Translations under genes and position numbers: made by a program | NCBI RefSeq assembly: GCF_024763615.1 | Contig: NC_077222.1 | Span: 27,156,001-27,220,000 of the forward strand | Direction of reading: 5' to 3' | Length of the DNA: 64,000 nucleotides | DNA from: Phlebotomus papatasi | Taxonomy: Eukaryota > Arthropoda > Insecta > Diptera > Psychodidae | The notes under the pieces: model-generated | Told to the model about the DNA's origin: nothing | The model's input: the letters and a program-made list of their open reading frames with translations, nothing else | Database searches by the model: none | In this document: positions 11,411 to 22,915 of the stretch, piece after piece | How the letters are laid out: each line of letters starts with the position of its first letter | Numbering within the stretch: position 1 is the first letter of the stretch

Positions 11411-11452
11411 ACCACTGAGGAAGGCTTGGAGACTGAGCCGAAAGCTTTGGGA
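11411..11452 (+). ncRNA. Hammerhead-ribozyme-like motif, right arm
   Basis: CTGAGGA (11415-11421) is followed by helix II GGCT/AGCC (11423-11426, 11436-11439), GAAA (11440-11443), a self-complementary AGCT as minimal helix III (11443-11446), T as the putative cleavage base, and TGG (11448-11450), which pairs with CCA (11412-11414) as helix I. This follows the hammerhead core CUGANGA...GAAA...UH. One extra A (11422) sits between core and helix II, a departure from the textbook core that also occurs in the other two copies in this window. Minimal hammerheads with very short helix III are known in Penelope-like elements. Confidence 0.5.
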
Positions 11453-11523
11453 AGAATCGTTGTTTTTCTGAGCTGCCCTATATCTCCGACGCTCACCGGT
11501 TTTTTCACAATGTAAGTAACAAG

Positions 11524-14500
11524 GTATTAAAGCATAAATTTCTATTCATCAGACATGATAATAACATTTTCGTTGGTGCTACTCGAACTGTAACTTTGCG
11601 GTTTCTCAACTGAGTTTCGAGGTTCTACCTTATTGTGTCTAATTGAGAACTTTGAGAATTTAATATTCTCCTTAAGATCTCTCTTAATTTTTGGTTAATT
11701 TTTAGTTTAGTTGGAAATGCGTCAGTTTGTTAACCATTTAGGGACTATGCGTAAATTTTAATAAGAAAAAAAACGCTCTTTTCTGTTAAAAATCAAAAGA
11801 TTACGTAGAATAACTAAGCTTTAGAACGTCCTAGAAATAAAAAATATAAAGAAATTATTGTTTTTCTCTTCGTTAATTCTTGTGATAAAAGTAGTTTCCG
11901 TTATTCGTTGAATTCTGCAGAGAGAACAAACCTGTCGGCATAAAAGCTTGAGGCCAAGCGTCATGGGATATTGAGTTGGAATATTCGGGAACCCCACCTT
12001 CCAATACGACTTAATGATGATTAAAATAAAGTTTGTTAAAAGGGTATACTAGATATTTAAATCCTGAAAATTTTGTAATTAGCATTTGGTATATGAATGA
12101 ATCGTGAGTAGCTTAAACTCACTTAGCATTGCAAATATTTAAGCAACTAAATGGCCAATTTAATAATGAATGTATTCTATATTTCAAAATTAGCGAAAAA
12201 GTTTACTAATTTGCGGAAAATTACGAATAATTTAGGATCTTTTGAGTTTGTTAAAATAAATCTAAAATAATGTAATTTAACTTCAGAACTCTATAAATTG
12301 AAGCATAATAATAAATTTACCAAATAAATATCCCGAAACATTAATACCTTAGTATCTAAATTAAAGATTTTCTATTTTTTATTACATGTTAATAGTTGTC
12401 TTTTATATACATAGTCCATATTAATTTTTTAAAAGTATAGCAAAATATATATATTTTTTTAATTTTTAATATTACAACAACATAAACAAAAGATTTTTAG
12501 TAATTTTAGTATGTACAGCCCCATAGAAGTAAAATACATGGCTTAGTTATCATACCCTGAAGCTGATGTTGCTTAGGATATCGATTTTGATTAGTTTGAA
12601 AGGCTAGCTAACAGTTTAGACCTCGGCGAACGCGATTTTCTCGCCCAAATACAAAAATAAATGGTAAAAAACCGTGACTTGATTCCGGATTTGATAGTCT
12701 TACGACTGGATAACGTCTAGATACGTAGTCTGATCTCTGTGATATGGCCTACGTCACGTTTTGCAGCCATTTTGTTGGACAAAAATCCGTTATTGAAACA
12801 CTTTTTCATATAAGAGCGCATTTTACTCAAATATACCATTACTTAGGTTGTTAGTTAAAAAATTCCGGAAGTGTTCATGGAAAATGCATTAATAACAGTC
12901 GTAAGTCATTATATTAAATTACTCTTTACGTAAATAGTTCATAAAATAAAATTTTAGAACAAAAAGCAGCGTTTGGGTACAAGTGACAAAATTGTACTAA
13001 TGCAACCTTTTTTAAAAAAGGCTCTAAAAAAATATTAGTCCTTCTCCTAAAAAATTCTATTAAGGCACAATTTGTAGCTTTATAATAAAACTGTCTAAGA
13101 AAAAAAAGTTTCACTTTAAATATAAATTAGATCTTGAGATATTAAATCCTTTATAGAGAATTTTGAAACATTGGTACAATTTTGTCCGGCACTGTATAAG
13201 TGGCGTTTTTCACAATCCAAGGAGAGAATTTAAATTCAGTGACCATTAAGACGTGTATTTGGTAACGATCTTCCGAGTCCATTGAAAACGTGAATAAAAG
13301 AAAAAAAACGAAGGATAAAGTTCTAGAACTTGTGCATTTAGTGGATATAAAATTACTTTATCTTATTTATTTTTTGTAGAAGAGAATCGCATTTCTTGCT
13401 TTAACACTTAGGATTGTGTTACATAAAATAAATGTATATTAAATTTAAGATAACCCGGAGAAAGGAAAATCTGAAAAATATCATTTTTTTCACTCCACAA
13501 TAAACTGAAAGATATTATGAATTTTATTATAGTCGTCAACGTCTACACCTTGGTTATATTATCTGAATAGTCAGAGAATTTTAAATAAATAATTAAGTAA
13601 AAGGAAGGACAAACTCATTACAATCGTTAAAGGGTTGGATTTATAGTAGTTTAAAGAGTATTAAAAGCCGAAGGATAAAAATAATTTTGATATAAAATTA
13701 CAAAGCGTGATGAAATTTCAATTTCATCGTAAATTCTTGTGGCTTTTTGTGTTTTGTCGTTTATGAAATTGGGAATCTCCATGCAGATTAACTTTCTCTG
13801 TGACACGATGGAATCTCATGTGTATGTGATTAACCTCTTCCTCTCCAAAGTTACCAGGCGGTTGTTTGTCTTTTCCAGGCGTTGACTTGCAAAAGTTAAC
13901 ATTAACACCAAAGCAGCTTTCCTGTTTTCCGTTCTCCCGAGAAGAAGGATGAAAAGGCCCAAAATCACCACGCACTTTCCCCAGAAATCCAAATGCGTAT
14001 ATGTCTTTGCGTGAATATAAATCCGTCAAAGGAATATTTAGGCAGAATTCTTCATCTTTGTGGAAAATCTTGAGGTGAGTCTCTTCTTGATCATATTCCA
14101 TACATTAATTTCCGCTCCGGTGAAATATCTAATGAAAGTGGGTGGTGAATATTTGGGGGAATGGTGTACAAGGTACCTTAAATTTCCAATTAAATCATTC
14201 GACATCAAAAACAGTCGTGGGAAGATTTTCATATAGAACTATAAAAAGCAAGACATTTTATCACAATTTATCACGAACTTTAATAGTCTCACTTTGGCAC
14301 AAATCGACCGTCAACTCTAACACTGAGGTTTTTATTGCAATTCACGTGACTTTGAGCTCTATTCAACGCAAAAGTTTCCCAATTTATTGTAAGTTCTGGG
14401 GAGACGGGGGAAAAAGTTTTATAAACTATCTCTTGTACGATAACGAAATACCTCAATTTATACTTTCTGATAGAATGCACTGAGAAATTGTTGGTTCAGT

Positions 14501-15240
14501 TTCTTCAATGGTTCTTAATTTTGCAATAAATGTAGATTTTAAATAGCCCAAACGTGCCCTTCAAACCCCATAAAATATAGAGAGAGAGACTTCTTAATCT
14601 CTCAAGTTATGCCTTGAATGGGAAGAGCAGGTTACTTGAAGATTCTTTTTCTTATTAAATTTGCGACAATTTTTCACAAGAAAAAAAGTAATTATACTGA
14701 AATTTCATCCACCTTGTTTTTATTCCCTTCAACTTTCTGACTTTATGAACGGAACTAATTCAGACTTTTTATGGAGAAAAAAGAATCTGTGAAAAAAGAT
14801 TTCTTTCTCAAATTGGTTTTTACAAATATAGGCGATAGAGGTCTAGCCTTCAAAAATAGGTCATCTTTTTGATCAATATCTAAAAAAGCTGCCAAAAATT
14901 GGAAATTATGTTTGGGAGCATCTTACATACAATAAATTGATGGAAGCTCAACAGAAGTTTCTCTCAAAAGCTTAGATTTAAAAATACTTTAACATTTTTT
15001 TTAAAGCTTCTCACTTAAAGTAACTTCAAACAAATTGTACGATACAGAGTTTGAAGCAAAGTTCCTATGAATTTTAACAGAGTTTATAAGAAGATAAGTA
15101 TATGAAGAGACCTTTCTACAGAAAAAATATGAAGAATTAAAAGAAATACATTTTAGGCTAACTACTTAAAAAGTGCTTAGTCGAAAGTCCTTTATTAAGT
15201 ACATAGTGATACTACTTTTCATATCCTTAGTACAAATTGC
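11524..15240. other. No gene or repeat recognised with confidence
   Basis: About 3.7 kb of AT-rich sequence. A 125-residue minus frame at 13724-14101 is the only notable opening, and I could not tie it to a family or to splice sites. No terminal inverted repeats were noticed. Confidence 0.35.
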
Positions 15241-15244
15241 TTAA

Positions 15245-15767
15245 CCCTCTAACGGTGTTTTCTTTAATATGCGAAAAAAAGTTCTAAAACAATGTTTTCT
15301 AGGTTAATTATGATCCAATAAAGTCGAAAAAACCATCCATTCTTCCTTATCTCATTCAGGTTAGGCGCTAGATGAGAAAATATAAAAAAATTTTGAAACT
15401 CTTTGCTTCTAAAATTCACATTTTTAGTTTTTTCAAATTTTTCAAATAAAATATACAAAGTAGAATGACATATCTTTCAGTAAAAAATAAATTTATATTA
15501 GTCAGATAACTTTAAATCGGTATTTTTATGGAAATTGGAAATGAGTTTTTTTGCACAAATATTTTTTGTTGCTTTTTCTCTGACCTATCACACAAAACTG
15601 GGAATAGCAACAAAACGAAGAGTCAAAATGAGTTCAAACTTTCAAGAGATGTTTATAAGACTATTACCGAGGACACTATAGCACTTTTAAATAAATAAAA
15701 CCTTTATTGTCGCTGTAAATGTGATTTTTGTGAAGACCGCCTGGAGGCGGTCTTACCCGTTAGAGGG
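15245..15767. mobile_element. piggyBac-like MITE (family A), short copy
   Basis: TTAA at 15241-15244 and 15768-15771 flank CCCTCTAACGG...CCGTTAGAGGG. At 523 bp it is non-coding and matches the two ends of the 4792-6555 element. A strong hairpin, GACCGCC TGGA GGCGGTC, lies at 15735-15752 about 15 bp inside the right end. It is the cleaner copy and defines what is inserted in the longer one. Confidence 0.88.
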
Positions 15768-15802
15768 TTAATTAAGGATTTTTTCAAAGCCTTAATTAAG
15801 TA

Positions 15803-17101
15803 AAGCGTGTCCGGGATTTAAATTCCAAGAAGACAAATGACTCTCATTAAAAAACTATAGTACATATAATAATATTATTTATATTTCTTGAAAGGGTATT
15901 TCATTGTGATTCAAATCCACTTTATGGTTTTTTATTTAAGAGGTTTCTCCGCGAAATCTTCGCACCATCTTCTTTACTCTCCTCATAAGGCTCTGGACAT
16001 GGTCGTCCCCACGATCTCTGACGACTTTCTTCCACTTTCGTGCGAAGTCCTGCAAATCTTTGGCTGGATTAGCCTTCTTCTTCAAGTCTCCTTTCAAAAT
16101 TCCCCAGTATTTCTCAATGGGGCGGACTTCTGGAGTGCAGGGCGGGTTGACCTTCTTATCTACATATTTGACATTGTTGTTGGCAAACCATTCCAGGGTG
16201 GTTTTCGCGTAATGAAATGATGCCAAATCAGGCCAAAATAGAGGAGGGATGTCGTGGCTTTGATACAGTGGCAAAAGTAGTTTTTGGAGGCACTCTTTAA
16301 TGTAGATATCCACGTTCATCGTCCCTGTCACGAAAAATTCTTCGCTGCGACGTTCACAAGAGCAGATTGCCATCCAAACCACATATTTCTTCGGGAACTT
16401 GTCGTACTCTTTGAACTTGAACTTGCTGGCTACACCCGTACGAGTCTTCGCCGTGTAAAACTGTTGACCGGGCAACTGAGTAAATTCACCTTTTACGACA
16501 GTTTCGTCGTCCAATGCATCCTTGAAAGCCTTTCAAAACTCGATCACTCAGATTTCTCGACCACGTTTTGGCACTTTGCTTCTGCTTGTCCGTGCGATGG
16601 GGAGCAGCTTGAGCTTTGTACGTTGTCAATCCGTTATTCTCTTCGATTCTCTGCACTAAGCTCTTGGAGATACCCAGCTTTTTGCCCACATCTCTGACTG
16701 AAAGGCAAGGTTGCTTCTGGAAAAGCGCCAACACTCTCTTCTCCATCCTCTTGTCTACAGCTTCAGGTTTTCTGCCATATCCTGGCTATCGAACAACAGT
16801 CTTGAGTTCCTTGAAGCGTAATATAACCCTTCGCACCGTGGATGGACACTTTCCGGTGATCCTTCCGATTTCAGAATAGCTCGCTTTTGGATTCTTTAGG
16901 TACGTGTCCACGATCAATTTGCGCAGGTTCTTCATTTTTATCACTTTTCTCCACCAAAACACAAAATTTTTCAATATTTTTTTCAGAAATGAAAAGCTGA
17001 CGAAATTCTCTTGAAAAGTCAAAAAAAAATCAAAGCAAAACTCAATTCCTTTTGTGACTATCATCATGTCGAAAACTTGGATTTAAATCCCGGACACGCT
17101 T
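15803..17101 (-). mobile_element. Tc1/mariner DD37E-type transposon, 1299 bp
   Basis: TA duplications at 15801-15802 and 17102-17103 flank terminal repeats beginning AAGCGTGTCCGGGATTTAAA, almost identical at both ends. The single gene runs on the minus strand. Length, TA target and end structure are normal for the superfamily. Only 35 bp separate it from the piggyBac-like MITE to its left. Confidence 0.92.
15936..16935 (-). pseudogene. DD37E-family Tc1/mariner transposase, broken
   Basis: The protein would be about 333 residues starting MKNLRKLIVDTYLKNPKASY at 16935, the only Met that fits the expected N-terminus. The order is normal: paired helix-turn-helix regions (SYSEIGRITGKCPSTVRRV, then CLSVRDVGKKLGISKSLVQ), the first catalytic Asp in LDDET (about 16502-16514), the second in WPDLA (codon 16227-16229), and Glu in RPIEKYW (16113-16115). 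Exactly 37 residues separate the second Asp from the Glu, which defines DD37E. Two lesions are visible: TAG at 16786-16788 and a one-base frame change between about 16520 and 16545. All catalytic residues remain, so inactivation looks fairly recent. No host function is implied. Confidence 0.9.
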
Positions 17102-17103
17102 TA

Positions 17104-18667
17104 GAAGTGTATACAGCATTTATACATAAGCATCCATTTGAATCGAGAAAGAGAATTTCGAAATAATTCGACATCGAAATTTTGAAAAGTATTTTTTTTT
17201 TATTCTAGTGCTACTACCGGTAAGTGAAGAAAGTTAAAATATTTGTTCTAAGGGATACACTCACAGCCGGAGCCCAAATCTGATAAAATATAAATACCAC
17301 ATTATTTGCACAAAATGTTGTTGAAAAAACTCCTGTGAGCGCTCGATAAAGTTTTAAAGGATTATTGTGCTATTGATATAGATTTATATAAATAGCTTTT
17401 AATATTAAATATTTAATAGTCGAATTAACGCTAATAATTTCTTAATTTTCGTTCAATATTATTCTTTTAGGGGCCGTGTCATAAAACATTTAGATAGAAC
17501 TATTTACATTATGTATGGGATTTGTGAAATCCTATTTCCCCTGATTTCACCGAGGCCCTCACACAGTTATTCCCGCTCTTCCCTAAATGTATTTGACTAC
17601 TTCATATTAATCTAAAACTGCAATTAAACTCTCCTAAATTGTATATTTGCCAGAATTCTATAGAAAAGTGTAGTGGTATTGTATAACTCGGAGATTTCAT
17701 TCTTAAAACTTTTTTTTGTTTCCATCATTCGCTATATCTTTCTCGTTGCGCTTTTGTACGATAGGAAAAGCCAGTGGTAAAGATCATTTCCCTTCTTGGA
17801 AGTCTTCCAATGGAATTAAACTGCTGAAAAACGTGGTGGAAATTTAAAGAAAATCACATCAATTTAATTCACTACATTAAATAATTTATACTTCTCACCC
17901 AGGCCATTTCTTTAAGTAATTTTCTAATTATATCCCATGCCAAAAGGATGCTAAGGATGAAAAGAGTGTAACCCCTCTGAAAGGTACAACAGGTTGTTAA
18001 ATTGATGAAGTGTTAGGTGGTGGGATGTGTTTTTTTTTTGTGGTACAAATAAAATCTCATGTAATCCCACAGTGATGAGAATTTGTGGGTGAATTTTGAG
18101 GGAGAAATACGACTTTTGAAATGTTGTTTGCATTCAACACAGTTCCATATTATTTAGTGATAATGTTTTGTTATTCACCATGGGCATATATTTGCTATAT
18201 GATAAAATTTCAAAAAGGAATTTCCATAATAGCATGGACCACGACGTTAAAAGCCATCCCTATTTTGAAATTCTATGAAGTCTCAATGGTAGAAATCCTC
18301 TCATTTATCGTCATTTCCTATATTTTCTATCTTATTTTTTTCATGCCATTTGAGTCACTGTTTTTTTTTCATCGCCAGAAAAAATGGAACATTCTTGCAG
18401 GGAAAATCAATATTTAGGAGAGGATACTAACGAAAAATTGTAAACATGAGTATTTTCGTCCTCGATGAGGTGTGTTATTTATTTTATGGATCAACTTCGC
18501 ATTTCCCATGGGGATCACCTCAATAAATGAGTTTATAATTTTCCAATGGAATTGAGGGATATCTCTTGTGGTATATTCAGAAATTAATGAAGGCTGTTGT
18601 TCATCGTATTTATCATTACTAACGATATTATTTTTATTATGCTGTGTGTCAACTTCAAATGCCATAT
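17104..18667. other. No gene recognised
   Basis: AT-rich sequence. A 98-residue hydrophobic plus-strand frame at 18121-18417 is rich in Phe, Ile and Tyr as expected for translated AT-rich DNA, and no family was recognised. Confidence 0.4.
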
Positions 18668-18668
18668 A

Positions 18669-19530
18669 GGGTAAATTAAGCTAATTCAAAACCTGCTCCA
18701 AATGGAAATTTTTCGCTACTCTAAATGGAAACGTCACTGTTTTCATGATAGATACAGTCCTAAATTATTATATTTATATATTTTCTATACAACAATTTCA
18801 TTATTTAGTTAATTTTGCTCCAAATGAAGCGAAAATACATTCATATTCACAAATTTTAATTTGTTAATTTCTCAGAAAGATTAAAAGTGTAACTTTTCAC
18901 CATCGAATTTTTCATCGATCGACAATTTTTCCAATGAAAAACACAATAAATTGACTGTTGTTTATTCGTTTTGTTTAACATTTATGTCATATTTCTGGCT
19001 AGTTTTAGTTAAATTAAGTGCTAATCTTTATTTTTAACGGTACATAAAGTTTTCAAATGAAATATTTACCTATTTCGTGAACAAAAAGGGTTCTTCTGAA
19101 GTGTCTGCAAATGCTTCAATAGCAAACTCCGGAAATATGATTTTTTGGAGAGATTTTCTTATTGTTTTAAATGGGAAAGGAGAAAAGACCAGGAATAAGA
19201 ACAAATCCTGCACTCAAGAGCAACTCAACAAGGTTTTGGAAGCCTTTCGTCGCGGTTTCACTTACACTGTTTGTTTCCAATTAGAAACTTTCCCTTGTCT
19301 CCATTTGAATTAATATGTTTCCAATAGAAGCATTTTACACTCGCGTATTTTTCTTGTATTTAAGAAGTTTTCAAATTATATCTAAAGAATTTTCACTAAA
19401 CAGTAACATTCTAGAAAAGTTAAAGAGAAAATTTATGTAATTCTCTTCAGAAAAAATATGAACTAAATGTGTTGAATCTTCTGTCAAAGTTAAAGTGTCT
19501 GGAAATGGTTTTATATTAGGACATTTACCC
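18669..19530. mobile_element. pogo-like element with TA target duplication, 862 bp
   Basis: TA at 18667-18668 and 19531-19532. Termini GGGTAAATTAAGC and (inverse) GGGTAAATGTCC. The motif (T)CCAAATGGAAA, or half of it, recurs on both strands near both ends (for example 18697-18708, around 18723, 19297-19310 and 19318-19326), as expected of subterminal transposase sites. One plus-strand frame carries a psq-type helix. The element is internally deleted. Confidence 0.65.
19197..19262 (+). pseudogene. psq/CENP-B N-terminal helix-turn-helix fragment
   Basis: Within a 78-residue frame (19077-19313), residues 41-62 read KNKSCTQEQLNKVLEAFRRG, which fits the first half of the psq-type DNA-binding domain that opens pogo/Tigger transposases (a charged start, then E-Q-L, then A-L-E-A and R-x-G). 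The second helix (usually S-x-R-x-A-A) is lost, and the rest of the transposase is absent. Placed inside a TA-flanked element, it most likely is the remains of the DNA-binding exon. Confidence 0.4.
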
Positions 19531-19779
19531 TACTTGTAAAAAAAAATCTGTTTAAGAAAACTGATTAGAATGGTGGCATATTTTCCAATATCATGATATT
19601 TACTTTTAATTCTTAATTTTGTCAAAAATAATCGAAATTGGTGTCCTATCATCAAATCAAAAAAGCATTATTTGTTTCGTGCAATATTGTTTTTCTTTCG
19701 AATCTTCTAATTTTAAATTTCCTAAATTAAAATCTCCTAGAGTAAATCTCCTAAAATAAATTTTAAGGCACTTCTAATT

Positions 19780-21140
19780 TAGAAAGCGTGGTCAAAAAAG
19801 TTGAAATTTTTTAAATTTACAATGTTGAATAAGGATTTACTGCAAGATAGATTACTACCGTCATTTCAATCTTGGGAAAGATTTTAAGAAGTTTCCGTTT
19901 ACCTGTACACGACCAAATGAAAATTGTTATCGATTCGTAATGGGTTCATTACCGGTTCTTAACTGTTTGGAACTGTTTGAGAAATGCCAGAAATTCCGAG
20001 ACATTTCTAACGAGCCTAAACATGACCTTCGATTGCGAAATACGTTCTGTTGGGCCTTTTTAGTCTTTGACCTTGAAAAACCGTTACTAGGAATGAATGA
20101 ACGGTATCTTCGTTTGGTACGGTAGATCGGGAGGAAAATTATGGTCCCAGGGTCGACTTATGTTGGGGGTCTCCCGAATGTCACAAGTCTTTTTCTCTGA
20201 CCGTTTGGTCTCTGTTTGTGGTAACAGCCGGACGACCGGATAGACGAACAGTGACATATCATTTGGCAGAAATCGTTTGAGACCCAAAGATATATTGAAT
20301 TTGTTTAGGGGTGAAAAAATCGAAGAATACTAGGGTGGAATAATAACTTTTCGATACTATCGAATCGATAGTATCGATAAATCTATATCTGTTAGATTAA
20401 GTGTATATCGACTTTTTATGCATTGTTGGGCCATTCTTTGTGACATTCTTGAAAGAATGTAACTATTGATAAATATCTATATTAGTTAAAGGAAGTGCAG
20501 CTATCATTTAAATTTTTCAGAAACGACAGTCGATAGTATCGAAAATGAGTTATCATGCCACCTCTGCTCTCTTTGTGGAGTTCGAAAGTTGTGATGAAGT
20601 AAAATTGACCACGCCTTCCAAAAAATTATCTTATACACAAAAATGTTTAGTTTCGTGGAATATATTTTTAATGTTTTTATGTTAAATATCCTTTCTTACA
20701 ATTTTACAAGACAGTAGAAAAGAAGCGTTTTGGACGTGAATAACACGTTAACAATAAGGAGGCGTGACTAAGTCAATGGTTGATACCCACTTTTCTCAAC
20801 AATCTTACATTACAATGAATTAAAATAAATACTTTAGATAAAAACAGTGCAAATAATTAAGCAAACAGATCCGTTTCATCCATTTATCTTCAATCCTTTC
20901 AATTCTAGCAAATTTAATATATATTTTGTTTTTATTTTTGTCGAAATTCAATAATGAAGTATTTTTAATAGGCGTGGCTTATTTTTAAGGTCTCGGACCA
21001 CATAATTCCTTTTAAAAAATGGCAAGAGTAGTTTTTGTCCCTAAATAGTAATATTCCCTTATTCAACATAGAAATAAAAAAAAAAACATATCAAATTCTT
21101 TTCTCATAATCCTTGCAGGGGCGTGGTCTAAAATCGTTTT
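19780..21140. repeat. Recurring GGCGTGGTC motif and an R1 segment
   Basis: The phrase (A/G)GGCGTG(G/A)(T/C) appears near 19785, 20608 (inverse), 20760, 20970 and 21119 in otherwise dissimilar sequence. Between 19960 and 20290 lies a copy of dispersed repeat R1, sharing GAAATGCCAGAAATTCC-like and CTTGAAAAACCGTTA-like phrases with 43320-43960. The nature of the short motif is unknown. Confidence 0.35.
20331..20567. mobile_element. hAT-like MITE, about 237 bp
   Basis: Inverted ends of about 30 bp: TAGGGTGGAATAATAACT with TTTTCGATACTATCGA on the left, and the inverse of AGGTGGCATGATAACTC with the same TTTTCGATACTATCGA on the right. TAG/CAG-GGTGG ends are common in hAT elements, but no 8 bp duplication could be read, so the class is tentative. 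Confidence 0.5.
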
Positions 21141-22912
21141 TGAATTAGTCTTTATTAAGGAGTCATTTATGCATATTTCCAAAATATGAAAACGAAACAG
21201 AAATACATGATATATCTTACAATATCTTATAAAATCGGGGCTTAGTAAAGTGGCCTATAAACTTATAATAAGGGATTCAATGATAAGAAAAATATTTCAA
21301 TTTCGCAAAATTTCAACAGTCGCAAGCGTAATATGCTTATTGTGGTCATAAATTATAATTTTATTATATAATAAATTTCTCTTAATTGTAGGATATTAAT
21401 CAATGGTAAAATTTTGGATATATGACAGAAACATTACAACTATTTCTATTTGATATTTTATACGTGTCTCTGTATTTATCTAAATTGAACTTTATGTCCC
21501 TATTTTAGCCCTTTGTCAACTTAAATGGCTAGTTTGTGACCAATTTATTCTCCTCCAAGTCCCTTAAAGCGTCTTTCAGTGGAGAAGAAAGTGTACATTT
21601 AGGTCGAAACATTTAACTTCACAAATCCACTTCCTATGCCACAAAATGTGAATTTCTGAGTGTGGGATTCATAAAAAGTCAGAGATATATTTAAGGAAAG
21701 GGGATTCTTCAATGCGACTGAAGGCGGATTTTCTGAAATTTATGACATGATGTTGCTTTTGAGATAATGTTCTAAAGTCGATGCTCTTTTGTGGCTTTCT
21801 AAAGCCAACCCTCTCCTTGTTTTGGTGGATATTATACAAGTAAATTTTCACATTAAAATGCAAATATTATTTGTGGTAATACAATTTTAATCATCCCCGC
21901 AGGATGAAGTTTTATTTAGTGGTTGAGAGAAGTGTAAGTTTATTCTCTATCAAGCATCAATTGTATTTATAAAATAATTTTATGGGTATTAATGGTTATA
22001 CGAAAATATTTACAATATGTCTTCAAAAGATAATTGATGACGCAGAGAAATTAGAGATGATGGAAATTCATGGTGATAACATCACGAGCTCGACTGTGCC
22101 TCTGTGGGAAGTTATACCCTTTTGCAATATTTATACTCTGTCGGCAACCACATGTGGTATCATATAATTTTCCTTGCAGGATCATACCATAAATTCCTCA
22201 GAGAATTCCCGTTAATTCATATGCACTTATGGGTATCTTGGGGAAATTTAACTATAGGACAATCATTGAGTCTGACGCATGTAGTTTGACTTAACCACCA
22301 AGCTCTGTGGGATATAATAGTTTGAGGTTTTCTTCGTGCTTACGGTTATCATTCTCATTTCTGATAAACTGTGAAATATTCTCAGATTTTATTTGTATTC
22401 AATAAATCAATTAATTTCCACAAAGTTTCCGCAAGATGGTAAATTATGGACCCTTCTTTTGATTGTGAGTACCAATATTTGATCAGTAAGTCAGCATTTT
22501 ATGTAATTTTATGAATACAAATCAAAGTTGAACAATCAAAAGTTATTAGATTAAATTAGAGTTAATTTATATTTTAAAAGGGTGCGACTTATAATGGAAC
22601 ATGAAATAAAATAACCCTTCTTGATAAATTTTCAAAAATTTTACATAATGTTTATATTTTTATAAAATACAATAATTAGAATATTCATTCATAAGATAAA
22701 ATACTTGAAATATTAAACGTTAAATTTTTAAATGCTGGTTTATATTTTTCGATTAAAATTCTTGAAATAGTGTCAAAAGTGTCAAACTATTTAAGGTTTA
22801 CAAACCAAAACGTAATAAATTTAACAATTACTGAGCTTAAATAAACTTGGTAAAAAACTTTAAATTTTACTTTCAAAATTATCTAAAAAACGCTGTAGTA
22901 GTTTCTTTGCTC
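21141..22912. other. No gene or repeat recognised
   Basis: AT-rich stretch without a trusted frame, terminal repeat or tandem array. Confidence 0.4.
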
Positions 22913-22915
22913 TTA

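Larger units (their letters stand above)
10979..11509. mobile_element. Penelope-like terminal-repeat insertion: inverted arms plus 32 bp tail
   Basis: A palindrome at 11011-11511 has arms of about 245 bp that match almost base for base around a 6 bp loop near 11261. Direct repeats ATGTAAGTAACAAG flank the unit at 10965-10978 and 11510-11523, a 14 bp target duplication overlapping the last two palindrome bases. Between the left duplication and the palindrome is a 32 bp non-palindromic tail (10979-11010). Inverted LTR-like repeats, a short one-sided tail and variable target duplications are known from Penelope-like elements. Each arm carries a hammerhead-like motif. No reverse transcriptase or GIY-YIG frame is present, so only terminal repeats are here. 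Confidence 0.7.

Noticed and set aside
13724..14101. 125-residue minus-strand frame beginning MEYDQEETHLKIF
   Set aside because: Its composition is less AT-biased than its neighbours, but no domain, family likeness or convincing splice sites could be tied to it.
18121..18417. 98-residue hydrophobic frame that might be a membrane protein
   Set aside because: The Phe/Ile/Tyr content is what AT-rich DNA gives by chance; there is no conserved motif, promoter or splice support.
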